Shown: positions 48,433 to 61,140, numbered from the stretch's first letter. The stretch is DNA of 64,000 nt from Ehretia macrophylla (GCA_037974665.1 CM075783.1:12233762-12297761); one strand, 5' to 3'. The notes: generated by a model not told the origin, from the letters alone. Numbers and translations are program-made.

Positions 48433-51400
48433 TGTGACGCCTGAGATTTAACCGTACTTCTAGCTTACTATTGCATCCACTATTTGCACATTTCTTTTGT
48501 GATTTGCTTGTTGCCTTCTTTAATCACTATTCATTCTATTTTTCAACTATTGAATTACCATGAATTAGCATTTTTATTAAATCATATAAATTATTTTAGG
48601 AATGAGAAAAATGTGCATTTGAGCTTAGAGCGATAGGAGCACTCGTTTAGAAAATGTTTTGCCAATCTAATCAATAGTGTTACGTAACTTAACTTAGTGT
48701 TTTAAATAGCTAGCATTAATTTGCAATTTAGGACTTGGTTCTAGCTAGTTTAACTCATATTTTGACCACACACTCTCACTAAAATAGTTCACCCAAACAT
48801 ATACTCACACAACACACGACATAAGCTCATAACTAGCAAAACAAAACAAAAAAAAAGAAAGATGCAGGAATTACTGTAGCAAATCCAAGAATCAACATAG
48901 GAGGAGAATGAGAGGATTTTGCTCATCAAATCTTCAAGCCAAGCCAAGCCAAGCAAGGAGCAAGTAGTTTAGGGTGTGTGCAAGCCTTCTAGGAGCTCCT
49001 ACGCGCGTTAGGTGAGGGTTTTGCATATTATTTTTGCATTTGAAATATATGTCAACTTTCTTGAATTTATTGATTTGCTATATTATGATCATGCAATGCT
49101 TAAATATGCTTATGTATGTTGTGTATAAGTAGTAGAGACCTAATTTATGCTATTGTTTCATAGTTTAAACGGTTGAAATCGCTTGTTGATCGTAGGGCAT
49201 GGATAGTGACGGAAAAATTAGGGATTTGCGAAATCAGACCTTGTAGCTTGAATTAATGGTTCTAATAGGTGCTTTAGATGTTAATGAAAGTAGTGTGAAG
49301 GCCTTGTAGGGTTTAATTACCCGTAACCTAGTGAAAGAATGAAATAGCCGACTTTTAGAAAGGGGTTTTGGAGTTATCAATAATCCGGGTTGAATTGGCC
49401 TCCACATTTAGTAATCCTAGGCTATTTAGGACCTAATTAAGCCTTGCTAGCCTCCATTTGAGTCCCGGATGAGGTACGTGTAGTACAAAGTCAAAAGAGT
49501 GAAATTGGGACTTTTGTGCTAAAGGTGGATAATTGGGTAGTTTTTAGTATCCTAGGGGTGCCATAAGGGATAATTAAAAGTATGGAATAGCCCGCTCGCT
49601 TAACTACAACGTTAACTTGTGTTTGGAAGAAAAATGACTTGTGTTACAAAGGGGTTTTGGGTCAAACGTAAATCTGGGTGAATTTGGTTGATATATTTAG
49701 TGTTCTTAGGGTAAGTAGGGACTAAATGTGATTTTCTAACTCTTAGTTGAACTTTGATTAAGATACTTGTAGTACAAACGCACAAAGGGATAAGCGGGGC
49801 TTTTGTGGCTAATTCGGGTTAATGAATGATTTCAAGGGTTCTAAGTGTGTCATAATGTGTAACTAGAAGATTAGAATAGTTAGTTGGTGAATCTTGAGCC
49901 TTAGCCTCGGTTTGGAGTTAAATGACTTAGGATAACAAAAGGAAAACTCGGGGTTTCATGCTTAGCCTTTGAATTAGCTTTGGTGCTTGTATATCTTGCC
50001 TTTACATGTTGTTATATGGAATTTGTGAGCATTTCGTGAAGTTTCGTGATCATCGGTCATTGACCCATTTGTGTTGGTATACTTATTTTCATATTTAATG
50101 CTTATATCTTGTTATAATGTTTATACTTCTTGTACTTTGTTAAGATCAAACTCTAATAAACATTGCATGCTAAGTGAGTAAGACTATAAGGATAACTCAT
50201 CTAGTTATATGATTATTGATTATTGTAATTAAAAGTAATTGGAATTTATAACTTATGATCTTAACTTAATCATATTTGATGCTTCTAATATATCTTATAT
50301 TCTCTAATGATATGGTAAGGTGAACATTGTAGCTTAATTGTGTGTGGGCTATGAACTTGTGTGAATAAGTGATTATAAATCTAGCTTCTAATGTTGTAAG
50401 GTTGAGTTAAGTAAGAGTTGAGTTGGAATTGATATAGTTAATTGTTAAACTTATATGAACACCCTAGGGTTGCATACTTGAGCTAATTCGGGGAGTTGAA
50501 GTAAATCTGAGCTATTCTTTTAGCGTGCTTGGCTTAATTCCAGGTGAGGGAGACTTCATCCTTATGTGCATAATAGTTTATTTACTTGTACTTAGATTAT
50601 GTGCACTTATTGTCTATATATTGTGTGTGAGGGCAACCTACTTTGTTGTCCCTCAATCATGTGTTTATTGATGTATTCTATTGTTATCATTTTGAATGCA
50701 TTGCATCATGGTTGCGCAACCATTTGGGCATGGTAGTGTCGTGGAAACCGGGTAGCATCGGGCTTGCCAGTATACCTCGGCTACCATGGTTACCCAATCC
50801 CTCTCTCGCTTGGGATGCCGCTCAAGGAGAGTTGGGTCGTAGGATTTCGGGGTACATCCGGAGTACACCCATTTTGGAGTTATAAGGGATACCGGCTTAT
50901 CGATATCAGTGTCATTATTACATCGGGATTTCAGTTCGTGGCTCGTGGTTCGTGATTGAAGAACAAGTGAATCGTATCCTTTTTAATGTGTGGTAACTTG
51001 TTGTTTCAATTGTTCTTTGTTTGTAAAATGCTTTATTTGTACTAACTGCTGCATTGCACGTCCCCGGTAGACCTTATCCCTCACTGGGCAATTGTGATTG
51101 CTCATACCTCACTAAACATGTTTCAGGTGGTGCAGTTGGAGGAGTTGACCTGATTGCTGTGTGCTATTACTTGAGATTTGAGTGATTGCCGCTAAACTGT
51201 GGAAGACCTTAATTGTTCTACTTTCTATTCTATTTTTGAGCTTAAGGGCTTATGTATATATATTTGGGCAGTTGCAGGTTTGAAAGCTAAGTAGATGTAG
51301 TGAGTGTTATGGAATTGTGGCATGTAATAACTTATATTTCTGCTCTTAGCTTCTTTGCATGCTTGGGAGTGAATGACGGGTTGTTTTCAGTTTCTAAGAA

Positions 51401-51712
51401 TGCTTAAAAGCTATCATGGAGTGGTATAATAAGCGGTTTTGTAAAGAAGTTAAGTTATGAATGCATGCTTATGTGTATCTAAACTGTTTGCATGTCTTAA
51501 GACTCGGATGGCCTTAAAGTTGAGATTTTTATTTTGGAAATGGCTTTAGTGTTGTTCTATAGCTTATTTGAATGTTTACAGGTTTTCAGAATGTCCACGG
51601 CACAAAGGAGACTCTGTCCATTTTCCTTAAAATTTTGAGACCGGGTTAGAATTGGGTTGAGAATAGCTTGGTTTTTAAAGCCTCCGGTCTTGTGAGAGAT
51701 CGGGGCGTTACA
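48433..51712 (+). repeat. 3' LTR of the complete element
   Basis: Colinear with the 5' LTR with few differences. The hairpin at 51086-51103 is GGGCAAT...ATTGCTC, against GGGTAAT...ATTGCTC in the 5' LTR: a T-G wobble there is a C-G pair here. It ends GGGGCGTTACA at 51712. Confidence 0.9.
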
Positions 51713-53960
51713 TATATGGTTAGCAAAAGCTTGTTAGTGTATTTGTTTATGAATTATTTTTTATATTTGGATTTGAGTATTTTGTTGAGAATTTTCATAT
51801 GAATGTTAAATTGCCTCATATTTGTTTATGATTCTCAAATTGTGGATTTAAATATGCTTGTAGCTAATCTTGATTTGTGATATCTACTCGATTTGGTCAC
51901 TAATTTCAATTGGGTCTGAGCTTAATTTTAACATGTTTCAATATTATATCTTAAAAATTGCATATGTAACGGGTTTATTATTAATGAATGTCTAAAACTT
52001 CATATGAATGGAATTTACTGTTGAAAATAAATTGTAGGTTGTCCAACGTTTCACACATTAGTTTGATTAGTTGACCCTAGTATCGTTTGGATAAACTCGC
52101 ACCCAACATTGAGAGTGTCTACATGACGGAGTTGCATCTAGGTCTAGACTAGATGACGGACTATGCATTGCACGAGCTGGCTGGACTTAACACATTCTAA
52201 CTTTGATCCACCCTTTGATCTGAGCCCATTGATACATTAGATTAATTTGCTTAGGTTTAATTTAGAGCCCCTTTAATTCATTTTGTTTTTCTTCCCTTGT
52301 CACGATTTTAGACCACTTCTCACAAAATACTTTAGATTTTACTTAGAAGCCTCCATGTAGAGATTTGACTCTGTACTCTAACACACTATATTGCATAAAA
52401 TAAAAAAGTAAGATGTTAATAGACCATCGATTTTAAAGTTATTACTTAATGACTAGTTTAGGTTGACCTACATCAACTGAAAACATCTATAGATACCACA
52501 ACATTCAACCTTCCTGAAAAGCTTTATGAATAGATTAAAGGCCATATTTTTGTACTTGATTTATACCATTTTTAAAGACCAAAACACACTAGATTGAACT
52601 CTCAAATCTCCAGGGCATATCACATTCTTGATTTCACTTTTTTGACCTAGAATTCTACAAAATTTCGCGAACCAAACACCTATTTCTGTACTTGATTTAG
52701 AGGGGAAATACCAAAATACAAAAGGTATAGATAAGCTTGCTGGGTGTGGCTTGAGTGTAAAGCCCAAACCCATATTGAAAACAAGTTATACTTGTAGGAC
52801 ATGTATTAATTTCCTATAAATAGAGTCTTTTAGCTTGTAGTTTGGTACCACAAATCACTATTTGTACCTTGATAATGAGAGACAGTACAACTGGGTAAAA
52901 GGGTAATTGTGAGCATGAGAGAAATAGAGTTTTCCTTTATATTTTTTGTCTGTACAAAACAATTGTGGCCATTATTGAGTAATAATATTTTTTTTTTCAA
53001 ATTAGGAATATTAGATGTAAGTACAGGGCTGGATCATGATAAATTTGTTACTTTGTATACATGGTATTTGAAATTTAAATTAATGCAGCGAAAAGACATG
53101 ATGTATTCGTTCATGGCTAATTACGTAGTTTTTTTTTTGCATGCATAATAATCGCATTAAGTATACATAGATAAAGATTTTAGAATTATCCTCGTAGTAC
53201 AAAAATTAATATGTAGAATTAAAGACAATTCTAGCTTTCCAAGTGTGAAGTCTCTAAGAGTATCTATATGAAATCCGCGCAAGGATTAACTAGCTATCCC
53301 TTACTAGAGTCTTAGAGAGAATTTCTACCGTTTTTACTCGAAGACAATTGTGTGCTATCAAAACTGTCTATCAGTGTTTCTTATTTATAGGAACATAATC
53401 GACTTAGAGTCAATTGTGGGCTACTACAATTCTATTGGACCTTCGACTAGTGGACTAATTGGAGACTTTATTCTAACATTTAATTTACTTAATTCCTACT
53501 AAGGGTCCATAACTAATTGACAATAGAATAATATAATCTGATTAATATCAATTTTAACTCCCTTTAATCAATTAATTTCCACAAATCATGAGCGATACTT
53601 AATCGTATATCATGACTACCCAACTAATAATGAAGCAGAATTGTACAAACCTGTAATATTTAATTACTATGTGATTAATTCCTCCCATCTTATATGTCCA
53701 TATTAAGTAAGAGTCATGGATATAGAAAACAAACTCACTAACTTAATCATATGATCAAATCTAATCAATTAGTAACGCAATAATGAATCGTGAAACTACT
53801 TCCACTATTTTATCTTGGCCAAAGATTTTCGATTACTAAATTTTTAGATTGCATAGGACCCCTAGTTTATAGATTTCATATTACACTTATATACATATAC
53901 CTCAATGCAAGAATAGATCATGACCACCAAGTACATATGCTAATTCATGATTAGGACTAG
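51713..53960. other. Intergenic sequence, no gene recognised
   Basis: AT-rich. The open frames are short and show no known motifs. The segment at about 52730-52880 (GGCTTGAGTGTAAAGCCCAAACCC ... ACCTTGATAATGAGAG) has the look of an old copia LTR end, but no partner LTR or primer site was found. Confidence 0.45.
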
Positions 53961-54146
53961 TGTAATATCCCACATCGGTAGAATATAGTGCGCTTATATG
54001 GTTTATAAATGGGTGTTGTGAATATAAGGAATAACTTGGGTTAACCATTTTGGACTAGTAGAAAAGAGGACCCAAGTATTTATTTTCTTATACTTACAAC
54101 ACCAGTTTTACCTGCGGGCTTAAGAGTTTGGGCTCGGGGCATGACA
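53961..54146 (+). repeat. Short solo LTR (186 bp) with exact target duplication
   Basis: TGTAATATCCCACATCGG ... GGGGCATGACA, flanked by ACTAG at 53956-53960 and 54147-54151. TG...CA ends plus a perfect 5-bp duplication identify a solo LTR, of the small size seen in TRIM-type elements. No 5S-like core was seen. Confidence 0.75.
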
Positions 54147-54151
54147 ACTAG

Positions 54152-55221
54152 ACAAATTGTACTAGTAAATCAGATAATCTTGGTGTTTTAGGTCTAAAGA
54201 ATAATTGCACAATTATAATAATATATAATAAATTATTGACTATTCACGTAATTCGTTATATTTGTGGTCATGTTTAGTCACTATTATCCAACAAATACCC
54301 ATATGTTTACTAATGTAATAAGAAACTCATTACGTTTGTGATTAATATCTCATATTAATCAAGGTATAAACCATTTATCAATCTATCCAAATGAATTATA
54401 TTCTTGACTCCTCAAAAATAGGATCTATATAATAAATCTAAGGACTTTATTTAAATACAATTACACATTAATTATAACTAAATAAGTTCCCAATAATAGA
54501 TAAATAATACAAAAAAGTCATGTCTTAAAATTAAAATAAATTAATTTTTAGGGCACTTAATTTAACGAAAATCTCGTGTGTTATTTTTGTTATATGTGTG
54601 TACGTCCTTACCCAACAAAGCGTTGTCGTGTGATGAAGAAATTTGGTTTGTATGAGTGTTTGAAACTTGATCACAATTTGTAAAACTCCAATATTAGTGA
54701 GTTTATTGATTCTTGACATGGGGAGCCTTAGATAGTGGAACAATGAATATCAATCTTAGTATCTTATTTATTTATTTATTTTTGGACGAAAGAGAAACCA
54801 TTCATTAAAAAAATGATCAATACAACAAGTTATTTAATTCTAGACGGATGAAAATCTGACATTAACAATTGCATGAGATGGATTGGAACATAAGAGATCC
54901 AATCAATAAGCACGACATTTCTTAATCTAGTTTGAGGCACAACTAATTATGATTTGACTTTATCTAACAAATCACATTGATAATGAAGAAAAATAGAATA
55001 CAACTTTCGACTCTATTTGTTGAAAAGTATAGAAAGGAAGGAGATTGTTGTTCCCAATATTAATAAATGCATATAATATGAGGATAAAAGATAATAAGCT
55101 TATGGAAAATAAACAAAAATAGGAATAGCTCAAAACAAAAAGAAGAAAATTATGGCCTGATGTCAAACGAATAAGAGGGTGAAGTGGAAATGTATGAAAA
55201 TAGAGAGTGATTATCAACTCC
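54152..55221. other. Intergenic sequence, nothing recognised
   Basis: AT-rich, with a (TTTA)n stretch near 54763-54782 that may be an old LINE or SINE tail on the minus strand. No coding sequence supported. Confidence 0.4.
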
Positions 55222-55834
55222 CTTCACAAATATGTACATGGGAGGAGGATGAAGAAGCACTTTACAAACAAAATCTTAAGGTATCAAAGCCTTTGACCTT
55301 CTAGTCATTATCGGTGTACTTACTGGAGTGGGCAAAAATTGAGTAGGGCCGCGATAACATCAGATTTAAAAAATAATCTTATCGGGTATCTGGTGTAAAG
55401 AAAGTCTTGAGCCTCCTGGGCACGACCTAGTCTGAGGCTTAGATGGCCCAAGATTAAAGACGCGAAGATTTAGGAGATAGAGTCCTTAAGCAAACATTAA
55501 TAGTCATTACCTCATATGAGAATATAGCCACAATCATGAAGGGATTAGTGTAGATTCGTAGGGGTAGCCGGGGAAAGGGGCCCCATAAGTAGGAGGCCCA
55601 ACATAAGGGAAATATCATCATCTAAATACTCACTCTCAACTAAAAAATTTATAATAGGAACCTCTTAGATTTGGCTGATCGGTAGTACCCATCACAACTT
55701 AGGAGTTACTTGGTCAAACAACAAATAACCTCAATTGTAGAGTCGTTGGGTCCACACTTATAATCCAAACATGGAAAAAGGAAAAAACAAAAATTTACTT
55801 AGAACAAATTCAATTCTAAACTATGCTAAATTTG
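55222..55834. repeat. Dispersed repeat, blocks B then A
   Basis: 55237-55615 matches 11401-11719 and 55667-55834 matches 11241-11401. In the first copy A is directly followed by B. Here B precedes A by about 50 bp. The circular permutation suggests that both derive from a head-to-tail tandem array of a roughly 0.6-kb unit. No protein was recognised. Confidence 0.65.
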
Positions 55835-57065
55835 TAAGGGAAAAGCGTTTTATTATAAACTGGGATGGATCAATGCAAGATAATGTACTTCAAATTGATG
55901 CTATCGCCTTCATAATAGGAATCAAGTTAATTTATCCTTTTTTTTTCATAAATGACAAAAGTGTCATTATGCTTATCTATATTAAAATAATTATAAATTA
56001 TAATACAAGCGATTCAAAAGCGAAAAATAAAAAACAAAAGAGTAATGTAAATTTGTTATTTAAAGTCTAGGAGCTTTTTTGGATTGAGGGATATGAGGAG
56101 AAGGGGAAGAAACCAAAGGAATAAGCTAACTCTTGGTTATTGGAGTCAAAAGCTTTTAAATGAGAGATAAATAAAGAATATTCATTATCTATCTATTTTT
56201 ACTGGAAACACTATATATTATTTCTTTCTTAATTGGGGTACGAAAGGAAGGGAATCTTACAGTTATAACATTCCAAAAGTATCTATATACTTGTCAAGAA
56301 ATTATTATTTGGTACTCAGCTAAAGAAATAACTCATAAGATATGTATAAATTGATAAATCTAATACTCGACAAGAATATGTAGCATCATTCAATCTATTT
56401 AGTTAACCTTACTTAATGAGACAATGTTTAATTTGGTGTTCCCTTTCTATAACTCTTGTTGTGCTATTTAGACATAATATTGATTATTCTTCTCTCGTGA
56501 CATATTTTTTTTTCCTGTCCTTTCATTTCGTTTCTTTTAATAATACAGAAGTAAAGTAATATGTCACATTCTGACAAGGATCCATGGCCCGAGCGTTGAG
56601 TTGAGTAGCCTCTAGTTACACATAACATACTTATATCTGCTGTTTACTAACATGTAATATCCATGATATAGGTAGTCTCAGCAGCCGTGTATTTGTGCTT
56701 GTCAACCCTGTGTGGCTCGTTGCCCAAAAATGAAAAAATAAAAAATTAAAGAATGCCTTAATCCTAATTCATAGCTGAAACATAGACGATGTTTTCTTGC
56801 TACATTCCCTTATTTTATTAAGAGAGTAGTGGCCTAACATTCCACTTAAATAATCCAATAGACCTCTGTTTTCTCGAGCCATCTCTGCTGTTTCACACCA
56901 ATCTAATTGTAAAATGAGTTGTTTTCATCAAACAACTGCATTAAGCCAAAAAACACCCAAAGTTTTAACTAAGAAGTATTTAATCTAATGATATGTTTCT
57001 CGTTATGAGTATAAGAGATTACAAAATTAATATTTTTGGGTGACATCTTTTACGATATATTGCAC
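55835..57065. other. Intergenic sequence, nothing recognised
   Basis: AT-rich up to the sharp rise in GC at about 57066, where a retroelement LTR starts. No gene was recognised. Confidence 0.45.
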
Positions 57066-57567
57066 TGTCGAGGTCGGAAATTCTCGCAGTTGAGGTTGGA
57101 CAGCTACGCTTTGCCAAGCTGAACTTTTAGTTTGGCCTCCGAGCTGAACTTTCAGGTTGGCCTCCGAGTTGAATTTTCAGGTCGGCCACTGAACCTGCAC
57201 AAGGAAAGGGAAGGAAAAGGCGGGATGATGACCCGGATTTTTCTCTTGGGCGTGCGAATGATTAGTATGTCCGAGCTGGCAAAGTAGCTAAAAGCATGGA
57301 TGATCAGTTACCTACGAAATGAAGGGGTGGAGCCCTATTTATACTAAATTCTGAGCCGACAGCATTTAATGCGGTGCAGCTTTATATCCCATCAAGGCTT
57401 TATGTCCCATCAGAGCAGCTGGCACCGAGGTCGGGGTTTTCCGGGGTCGGGGTGAGGCTGGATCAGTATCCTGGTTGGGCAATAGCTGAATATGCTCGGC
57501 TTGGCTCGAATTAGCCCGACTTAGCTCGGCGTGGACATTTTACCTCAGCTCGGGATCCCCCTCGTCA
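57066..57567 (-). repeat. 3' LTR of a Tat-lineage gypsy element, minus strand (502 bp)
   Basis: Plus-strand ends TGTCGAGG and CCCTCGTCA form imperfect inverted termini. On the minus strand a purine tract (GATTTGGGGAGGAT, complement of 57568-57581) directly precedes it. A TATAAATAG on the minus strand at 57335-57343 is the likely LTR promoter. GC content is well above the flank. The target duplication cannot be tested because the other end lies outside the window. Confidence 0.65.
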
Positions 57568-57758
57568 ATCCTCCCCAAATCGAGATCGAGTGGGTGAGAT
57601 CTGGACTTGGGAGTTGTTCCCGAGCTGGAGGTGCCCGACCCCGGCGGAGTTAGGATGGCCACGTCAGCGACGCATACCCTTCAGATGGCTGACACGTCAC
57701 CTGGCGGTTATGACAAGATGCGATGTTTGGGATTCCCGAGTTGGTTACAGGAGTTGCC

Positions 57759-57766
57759 TATAAATA
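57759..57766 (+). promoter_or_regulatory. TATA box of the antisense extra gene
   Basis: TATAAATA on the plus strand, about 245 bp before the first ATG at 58004, with a probable 5' UTR intron between (GTAGGTACG donor near 57944, TTTGTAG acceptor near 57998). The context matches the LTR TATA on the other strand, so two promoters point away from each other. Confidence 0.5.
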
Positions 57767-57949
57767 GGACCTTGTTATCCGAGGTTTATTTCACACTTTT
57801 GCTTACGAACTTCAGAGCTTTCAGGTCTGATACAAGAGTGGTCGGACACTTTCAACTAGGCAAAAAGCTTCTCGGGGTATTCAGCTCGGGATCAATTAGC
57901 TTGGAGCCAATTTAGGTCGGGTCACCTTCCACAGCTAGAGCCGTAGGTA

Positions 57950-60327
57950 CGTCTCGACTCCCTTTAGTTATTCCTGTACATATATTTTCAATTTGTAGAC
58001 AGGATGGGGAAGTTGGAGTCAGAAGATTCCCAGATAATAAATGTGAGATCCTACGGCGGGGACAAGAGTCCGTCGAGCTCAGAATCTACCTCGGACAGAG
58101 GTCAAGGTGACTTACATGGATCAGCTCGGCAATCTAGGCTCAGAGAGAGTAATGACGATTGCCAAGTGATTGGGGTCAGGCAGACGTAAGAGGAGGCCGA
58201 GGCGGATCCTTTGGCCGACTTGGGAGACCTGGAAGATAGAGAAGATGAGGAGCTGCTGAACCAGTTGGAGGGGGTCGAGATGCCCCAAGAGTACTTAGTT
58301 GGAGTCTCTGCGGCGGAGCCGATTGAAGCAGTCCCAGTTAGGGCAGTCCGACCCCGCAGCTCGGCTACAGCCAGTGCTTCTTCAGCTCGGGGGAAGAGGA
58401 TTGAGCAGCTGTTCGCCTGTTGCAAGCGTGAGTGCCATTCCACGATGCAAATGGCTAACGCTAGGCTGAGGAACTGGTCAGTGGACCGACACCACAAGCT
58501 GAAGGTTCAAGGTCGGCATGAATCGGCTTGCTATCCTCCTCCGGACCATTTTACCATCTATGCCCTTGCTTTCGATGTTATTCATCTCTCACTTCCCAGC
58601 TTCATTACCAACATCTTGAACTACTTTGAGCTTAGCCCAGGTCAGATGTCGCCGAATGGTTGGGCCGTGGTAGTGGCGTTCTATGTGTTCTGCCTCGAGA
58701 AGAAAGTAGAGCCAACCCTGCGCCGGTTTAGACACTTCTTTGTATGCAAGCCCAACCCAAAACAACTAGGGTGGTTCTACTTCGCAGCTCGGGTAGGTAA
58801 CTCCATATTCACAAAGTAGCATTCCTCCAACAAGGGTTGGCACAATGACTATTATTTGGTGGAGCCGACTGTGAACTCGGGATGCAGGTCGGACTGGACT
58901 CCGAGCTTGAAGAAAAATGTCAATGATGATCCCAAGCTTTCAGATGAGGAACTCGAGGAAGTCGCGGTGCTGAGGCCCGTGTCGGGGATGTTGATAAACA
59001 TTGATAGTGTGCTTAAATGGGAGCGGATTTGGGAGTCCAAGCTATTTGGTAGGGAACCCGACCTCTCGAAAGATTATCCCAACCTGCTTCCCGAGCTCGA
59101 AGTGGACGCGGGGTCCAGCTCAAAAGAGGGTCAGTTCGCAAGATCAGCGCCCGACCTCCCAATTATCCTGTCTACCAGTCTTTTTAGGTTGCCTTTCGGC
59201 TATTTTTCACTTCTTTCCTTTACTTTTTTGTAGGTATGGCAGATATGAGAAAACTTGTGTATGCCCAGGTGAGAAAGAAGAACGAGGCCAGCAGTGAGGT
59301 TTCAGCTTGGTCTGGCTTGGGATCTGCCGCTCAGGGTCAGAGGCAGCGGCCCAGCGGCCAAGTGCGGGAGGTCGGCGCCGAGGTCTCTTCCAAGAGGACG
59401 TCGAGGTCTCCCCTGCCTAAGAGATCGAGCTCGGGAGTGGCGATCTCGGAGCGTTCAGCGTCCCGTCCTAAGAGTAAGAAATGAGTTCAGACCGAGTACT
59501 TCGGGAAAGGCAAGGCCACGGAGGTGAGCCCTCCCAGCAAAGACTTCATGGAAATGACCAAGCTCGCTCGCGATCCCAAACTGGCTAGGGTCCCGGCGGA
59601 GTAGCTTTCACTCGACCTAAGGACGGCTATAGTTACGGTGAGACATTTTTGACCGCGTTGTTTATGGTTATGTTTTTCAGCTCAGCTGATCATTTTGCCA
59701 TCTTTTACGCAGGCCGAGTCCCACATTCTTTCAACTCCAAGCTTTCTGGCTAGGGCTCAGGCTAATTGCGTTGAGCTCGAGCAGCGATACATAGATGCCC
59801 GAGCCGAGCTTGAGACTCTGAGGGAGGAGGCCGCCCAGAGGTGCAAGGCGGATGCGACGGAGATCGACCGTCTGAAGAAGGAGCTTGATGCGGAGAAGTC
59901 TCGATGTGAAGCTGCGGCTAAGGATGTCGAGCGCTACAAGCTGGAGAGGCATGAAGCCGAGACGAAGCTCTGGGATCTGGTGGACCGGGTCGGCCCTGAA
60001 GGAAAGAAGGCAGTGGAAGCTTTCAAATCCAGTGATGCGGCTGTGGACTGGTTGGCCACGGAAGGTGGGGCCATGGCCAAGTATGCTGAGCTGGAGTTCT
60101 ACTTCCGAGGTCAAGTCGCAGCTCGGGAGAGAGCGAAGACCTTTTTCCCTACCACCAAGAATGACTATATTGAAATCTTGGAGGCTCCGCCGCCGGAGTT
60201 CTGGGAGATTCTTGAGCTTCCAGCCGACCTGGCGACCCAAGCTAAAAAGGTGATCAAATTTGTCCAAGAAGGCATGGACCAGGTCGGGGACAAGGTTGAT
60301 ACAACCAACGCCGCTCCTCCAAAATAG
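57950..60327 (+). pseudogene. Antisense additional ORF of a Tat element (Transposase_28-type), multi-exon, broken
   Basis: The frame from ATG 58004 runs through acidic N-terminal sequence to a core, FTIYALAFDVIHLSLPSF then PGQMSPNGWAVVVAFYVFC (about 58549-58700), like the plant putative gypsy-type transposon domain (Pfam Transposase_28). In-frame stops at 58187-58189 and 58817-58819 interrupt an otherwise continuous frame to about 59150. Further exons are suggested at 59234-59480 (after TTTTTTGTAG) and 59713-60327 (after TTTTACGCAG). The last is a long, charged coiled coil (ELETLREEAAQR, DRLKKELDAEKSRCEAA) ending APPK. Function is unknown. Stops make this copy a pseudogene. Confidence 0.7.
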
Positions 60328-61140
60328 ATTTTATAAATCGGGCCGGGTCGGGCTTTTGTAGTTTCACCCAGGTTGGGCTCTTTGTAATTTTGGCCAGGTC
60401 GGGCTTCTGTAATTGTTTTTCAATTCTAATGAAATTAATATTTTGCGTTTTATTCGAGTTCGTACTTGTGTACCTTTCCATTCGCAAATTTTTATTAAGT
60501 AAGTGTGGTCGGGCTAATATAATGGACCTTTCAAACTTAAGTAGAAATAACTGAGCTGGACGCGATTAATGAATTATCATCCTAATCCGAGCTGGTTAAC
60601 TGGGCAATTATATAATCGTCACCGACCTGGACTCGTCAGTCCGATTTAAAATTGGTCAAACTAATGTTGACGAATGTTGAGTTCGAGTTTAGACCCAAAC
60701 TAATATACCGACCTGAAACCGGATCACACCGAGTTGGACCTTAATCCGAATTGGCAAAGCTAATCAAATTGTTATTGATTATACTCGAGCTAGAACATAT
60801 TCTGAGCTGGTTTACTTGACCATTAGCTCTTGATTAAGCGTAGCCACCGCGTTAATCCGAGTTGGTAGTAGCTTTGTAGCTGAGGCACTTGGGCCCGGGT
60901 CGGGCATTGCGCTGGTTTGGTTGCTTGGGCCCGGGTCGAGCGTTGCACTGGTTTACAAAGTGCATTGTATTAAATTTGTACATGAAGTACTTGGGCTCGG
61001 GAGCCGATTACATGCAATGTTTTGGCTCGAGGCCTTAATAAAATATTTTAGCTCGGGGGTTGTTACAAAGGATTTCAGCTCGGGGCCGTTACAAGAGATT
61101 TCGGCTCAGGGCTATTACAAAAGATTTAGGCTCGGGGCCT
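60328..61140. other. Region between convergent genes, with minisatellites
   Basis: 60340-60410 has three copies of a roughly 30-bp unit containing GGTCGGGCTT-TTGTA. 61045-61140 has four units of about 28 bp, AGCTCGGGG-GTTACAA-AGATTT. An AATGAAATTAAT block at 60428-60439 may serve the plus-strand gene for polyadenylation. No protein was recognised. Confidence 0.6.

Larger units (their letters stand above)
44068..51712 (+). mobile_element. Complete non-coding long-LTR gypsy-type element (second subfamily)
   Basis: LTRs at 44068-47345 and 48433-51712 (3,278 and 3,280 bp) enclose an internal region of only 1,087 bp. The flanks CATAT (44063-44067) and TATAT (51713-51717) agree at 4 of 5 and are a probable target duplication. 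The LTRs look about 98% alike by eye, so insertion is relatively recent. Primer site, purine tract and LTR ends are in place, yet no gag or pol frame exists. It must depend on proteins from elsewhere. Confidence 0.9.

Noticed and set aside
53961-54146. Possible Cassandra-type element
   Set aside because: No 5S rRNA-like promoter sequence was seen in the 186 bp, so the similarity is limited to the common CCCACATCGG start.
59731-60267. Minus-strand frame of 178 codons opposite the coiled-coil exon
   Set aside because: Shadow of the plus-strand coding exon, caused by the high GC content.
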